Of a stretch of 5,085 bases of DNA, positions 4,634 through 5,085 are shown piece after piece. How positions within the stretch are numbered: position 1 is the stretch's first letter; the number at the start of each line of letters is the position of its first letter. The translations under genes were made by a program, and so were the position numbers. The notes below the pieces were generated by a model. The model made no database searches, had not been told where the DNA came from, and saw nothing but the letters and a program-made list of their open reading frames with translations. The stretch spans positions 1-5,085 of the forward strand of contig CAUDZT010000093.1 in assembly GCA_958453935.1 (NCBI GenBank), given 5' to 3'. Source of the DNA: an uncultured Collinsella sp. Its GTDB lineage: Bacteria; Actinomycetota; Coriobacteriia; Coriobacteriales; Coriobacteriaceae.

Positions 4634-5085
4634 ATGAGCGACATCATGAGGCCGATCCCGTTTTCGCAGCTGATGAACTGGATCATCGAGGAGCACAAGA
4701 CCCAGGACGCCATCTTTGGCGTGCGCAAGATGGTCACGACCAACCAGGGGGGCGCGCTTCCCATTTTTGACGAGCGCATCGAGACCCCGTTTGGCCCGGC
4801 CGCCGGTCCCAATACGCAGCTTGCCCAGAACATCGTGGCATCCTACGTGGCAGGCTCCCGCTTCTTCGAGCTCAAGACCGTCCAGGTTATGGACGGCGAG
4901 GAGCTCTCCAAGTGTGTGAACAAACCCTGCATTGTGGCGCAGGACGAGTGCTACAACTGCGAGTGGTCGACCGAGCTCGAGGTTCCGCAGGCCTTTGCCG
5001 AGTACGTGAAGGCATGGTTTGCCTGCCACCTGATCGCTCGCGAGTACGGTCTGGGTAGCCCGGACGGCTTTGTCTTCAACATGTC
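4634..5085 (+). CDS. ygfK: YgfK N-terminus, putative FMN/Fe-S oxidoreductase subunit (cut by window end)
   Basis: The first 150 codons are present and the frame is still open at the window edge. E. coli YgfK has roughly 1000 residues, so about 85% is missing. The start MSDIMRPIPF is nearly identical to the family's N-terminus, and AGAGGAG at 4621-4627 gives a six-base spacing. The TPFGPAAGPNTQLAQN block (51-66) and FFELKTVQVMDGEEL (77-91) match the start of a dihydroorotate/dihydropyrimidine dehydrogenase-like flavin barrel. WSTELEVPQAF (111-121) is also typical. Cysteines at 94, 99, 106 and 109 form a local group. The full protein is known as a 'putative selenate reductase' subunit with NAD(P)H/FAD and Fe-S domains. 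In gut bacteria it belongs to the anaerobic uric acid/purine utilisation cluster with ssnA, ygeW, ygeX and ygeY, where a reductive role is proposed. The direct reaction cannot be read from this fragment. Confidence 0.93.
   Translation, partial: MSDIMRPIPFSQLMNWIIEEHKTQDAIFGVRKMVTTNQGGALPIFDERIETPFGPAAGPNTQLAQNIVASYVAGSRFFELKTVQVMDGEELSKCVNKPCIVAQDECYNCEWSTELEVPQAFAEYVKAWFACHLIAREYGLGSPDGFVFNM

Noticed and set aside
4466..5029. 187-codon minus-strand frame opposite ygfK and the ssnA-ygfK spacer
   Set aside because: The plus strand encodes the unmistakable YgfK N-terminus. The antisense frame spans the hairpin spacer and matches nothing.
1..5085. CRISPR arrays, tRNA or rRNA genes, insertion sequences
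   Set aside because: No regularly spaced repeats, tRNA-like cloverleaf, transposase frame or terminal inverted repeats were seen.

Overview
The window looks like part of a gut Coriobacteriia chromosome (Actinomycetota, Collinsella-like). This rests on high-GC genes with strong GCC/CGC/ATC/CTC codon preference, an AT-rich regulatory gap, and protein sequences of the gut-anaerobe type. The assignment is from general familiarity, not from a search.

Layout: (1) 41-418 (+) encodes a complete RidA enamine/imine deaminase and ends at a strong bidirectional terminator (about 448-487). (2) 531-1187 (-) encodes a YheO/DauR-type regulator (PAS_6 plus HTH_22), convergent with ridA. Its start is a GTG preceded by a clean AAGGAG, which shortens the longest open frame by 47 codons. 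(3) 1188-1539 is an AT-rich divergent control region with one good promoter toward the permease (TTGAGA-17-TACGAT), a weaker candidate toward the regulator, and the same TGAGAAAAA motif inside the spacer of each. (4) 1540-2934 (+) encodes an NCS2 purine (uracil/xanthine-type) permease. (5) 2935-3129 is a hairpin-rich leader. (6) 3130-4485 (+) encodes the metal-dependent aminohydrolase SsnA. (7) 4486-4633 is a second hairpin-rich spacer. (8) 4634-5085 (+) is the first 150 codons of ygfK, an FMN/Fe-S oxidoreductase ('putative selenate reductase subunit') cut by the window edge.

How the genes fit together: permease, ssnA and ygfK are the signature of the anaerobic purine/uric acid utilisation cluster known in E. 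coli (the ygeW-ygfK-ssnA-uacT region) and widespread in gut anaerobes. The likely flow is uptake of xanthine, uric acid or a related purine by the permease, then reductive and hydrolytic ring processing in which YgfK and SsnA take part. The divergent YheO-type regulator is the obvious candidate controller. RidA may protect against 2-aminoacrylate released by diaminopropionate ammonia-lyase (YgeX), a usual member of the same cluster, but ygeX is not in this window, so that link is inference.

The least explained parts are the two hairpin-rich spacers, and the permease's replacement by Gln of two acidic positions that are essential in the characterised xanthine transporter XanQ.
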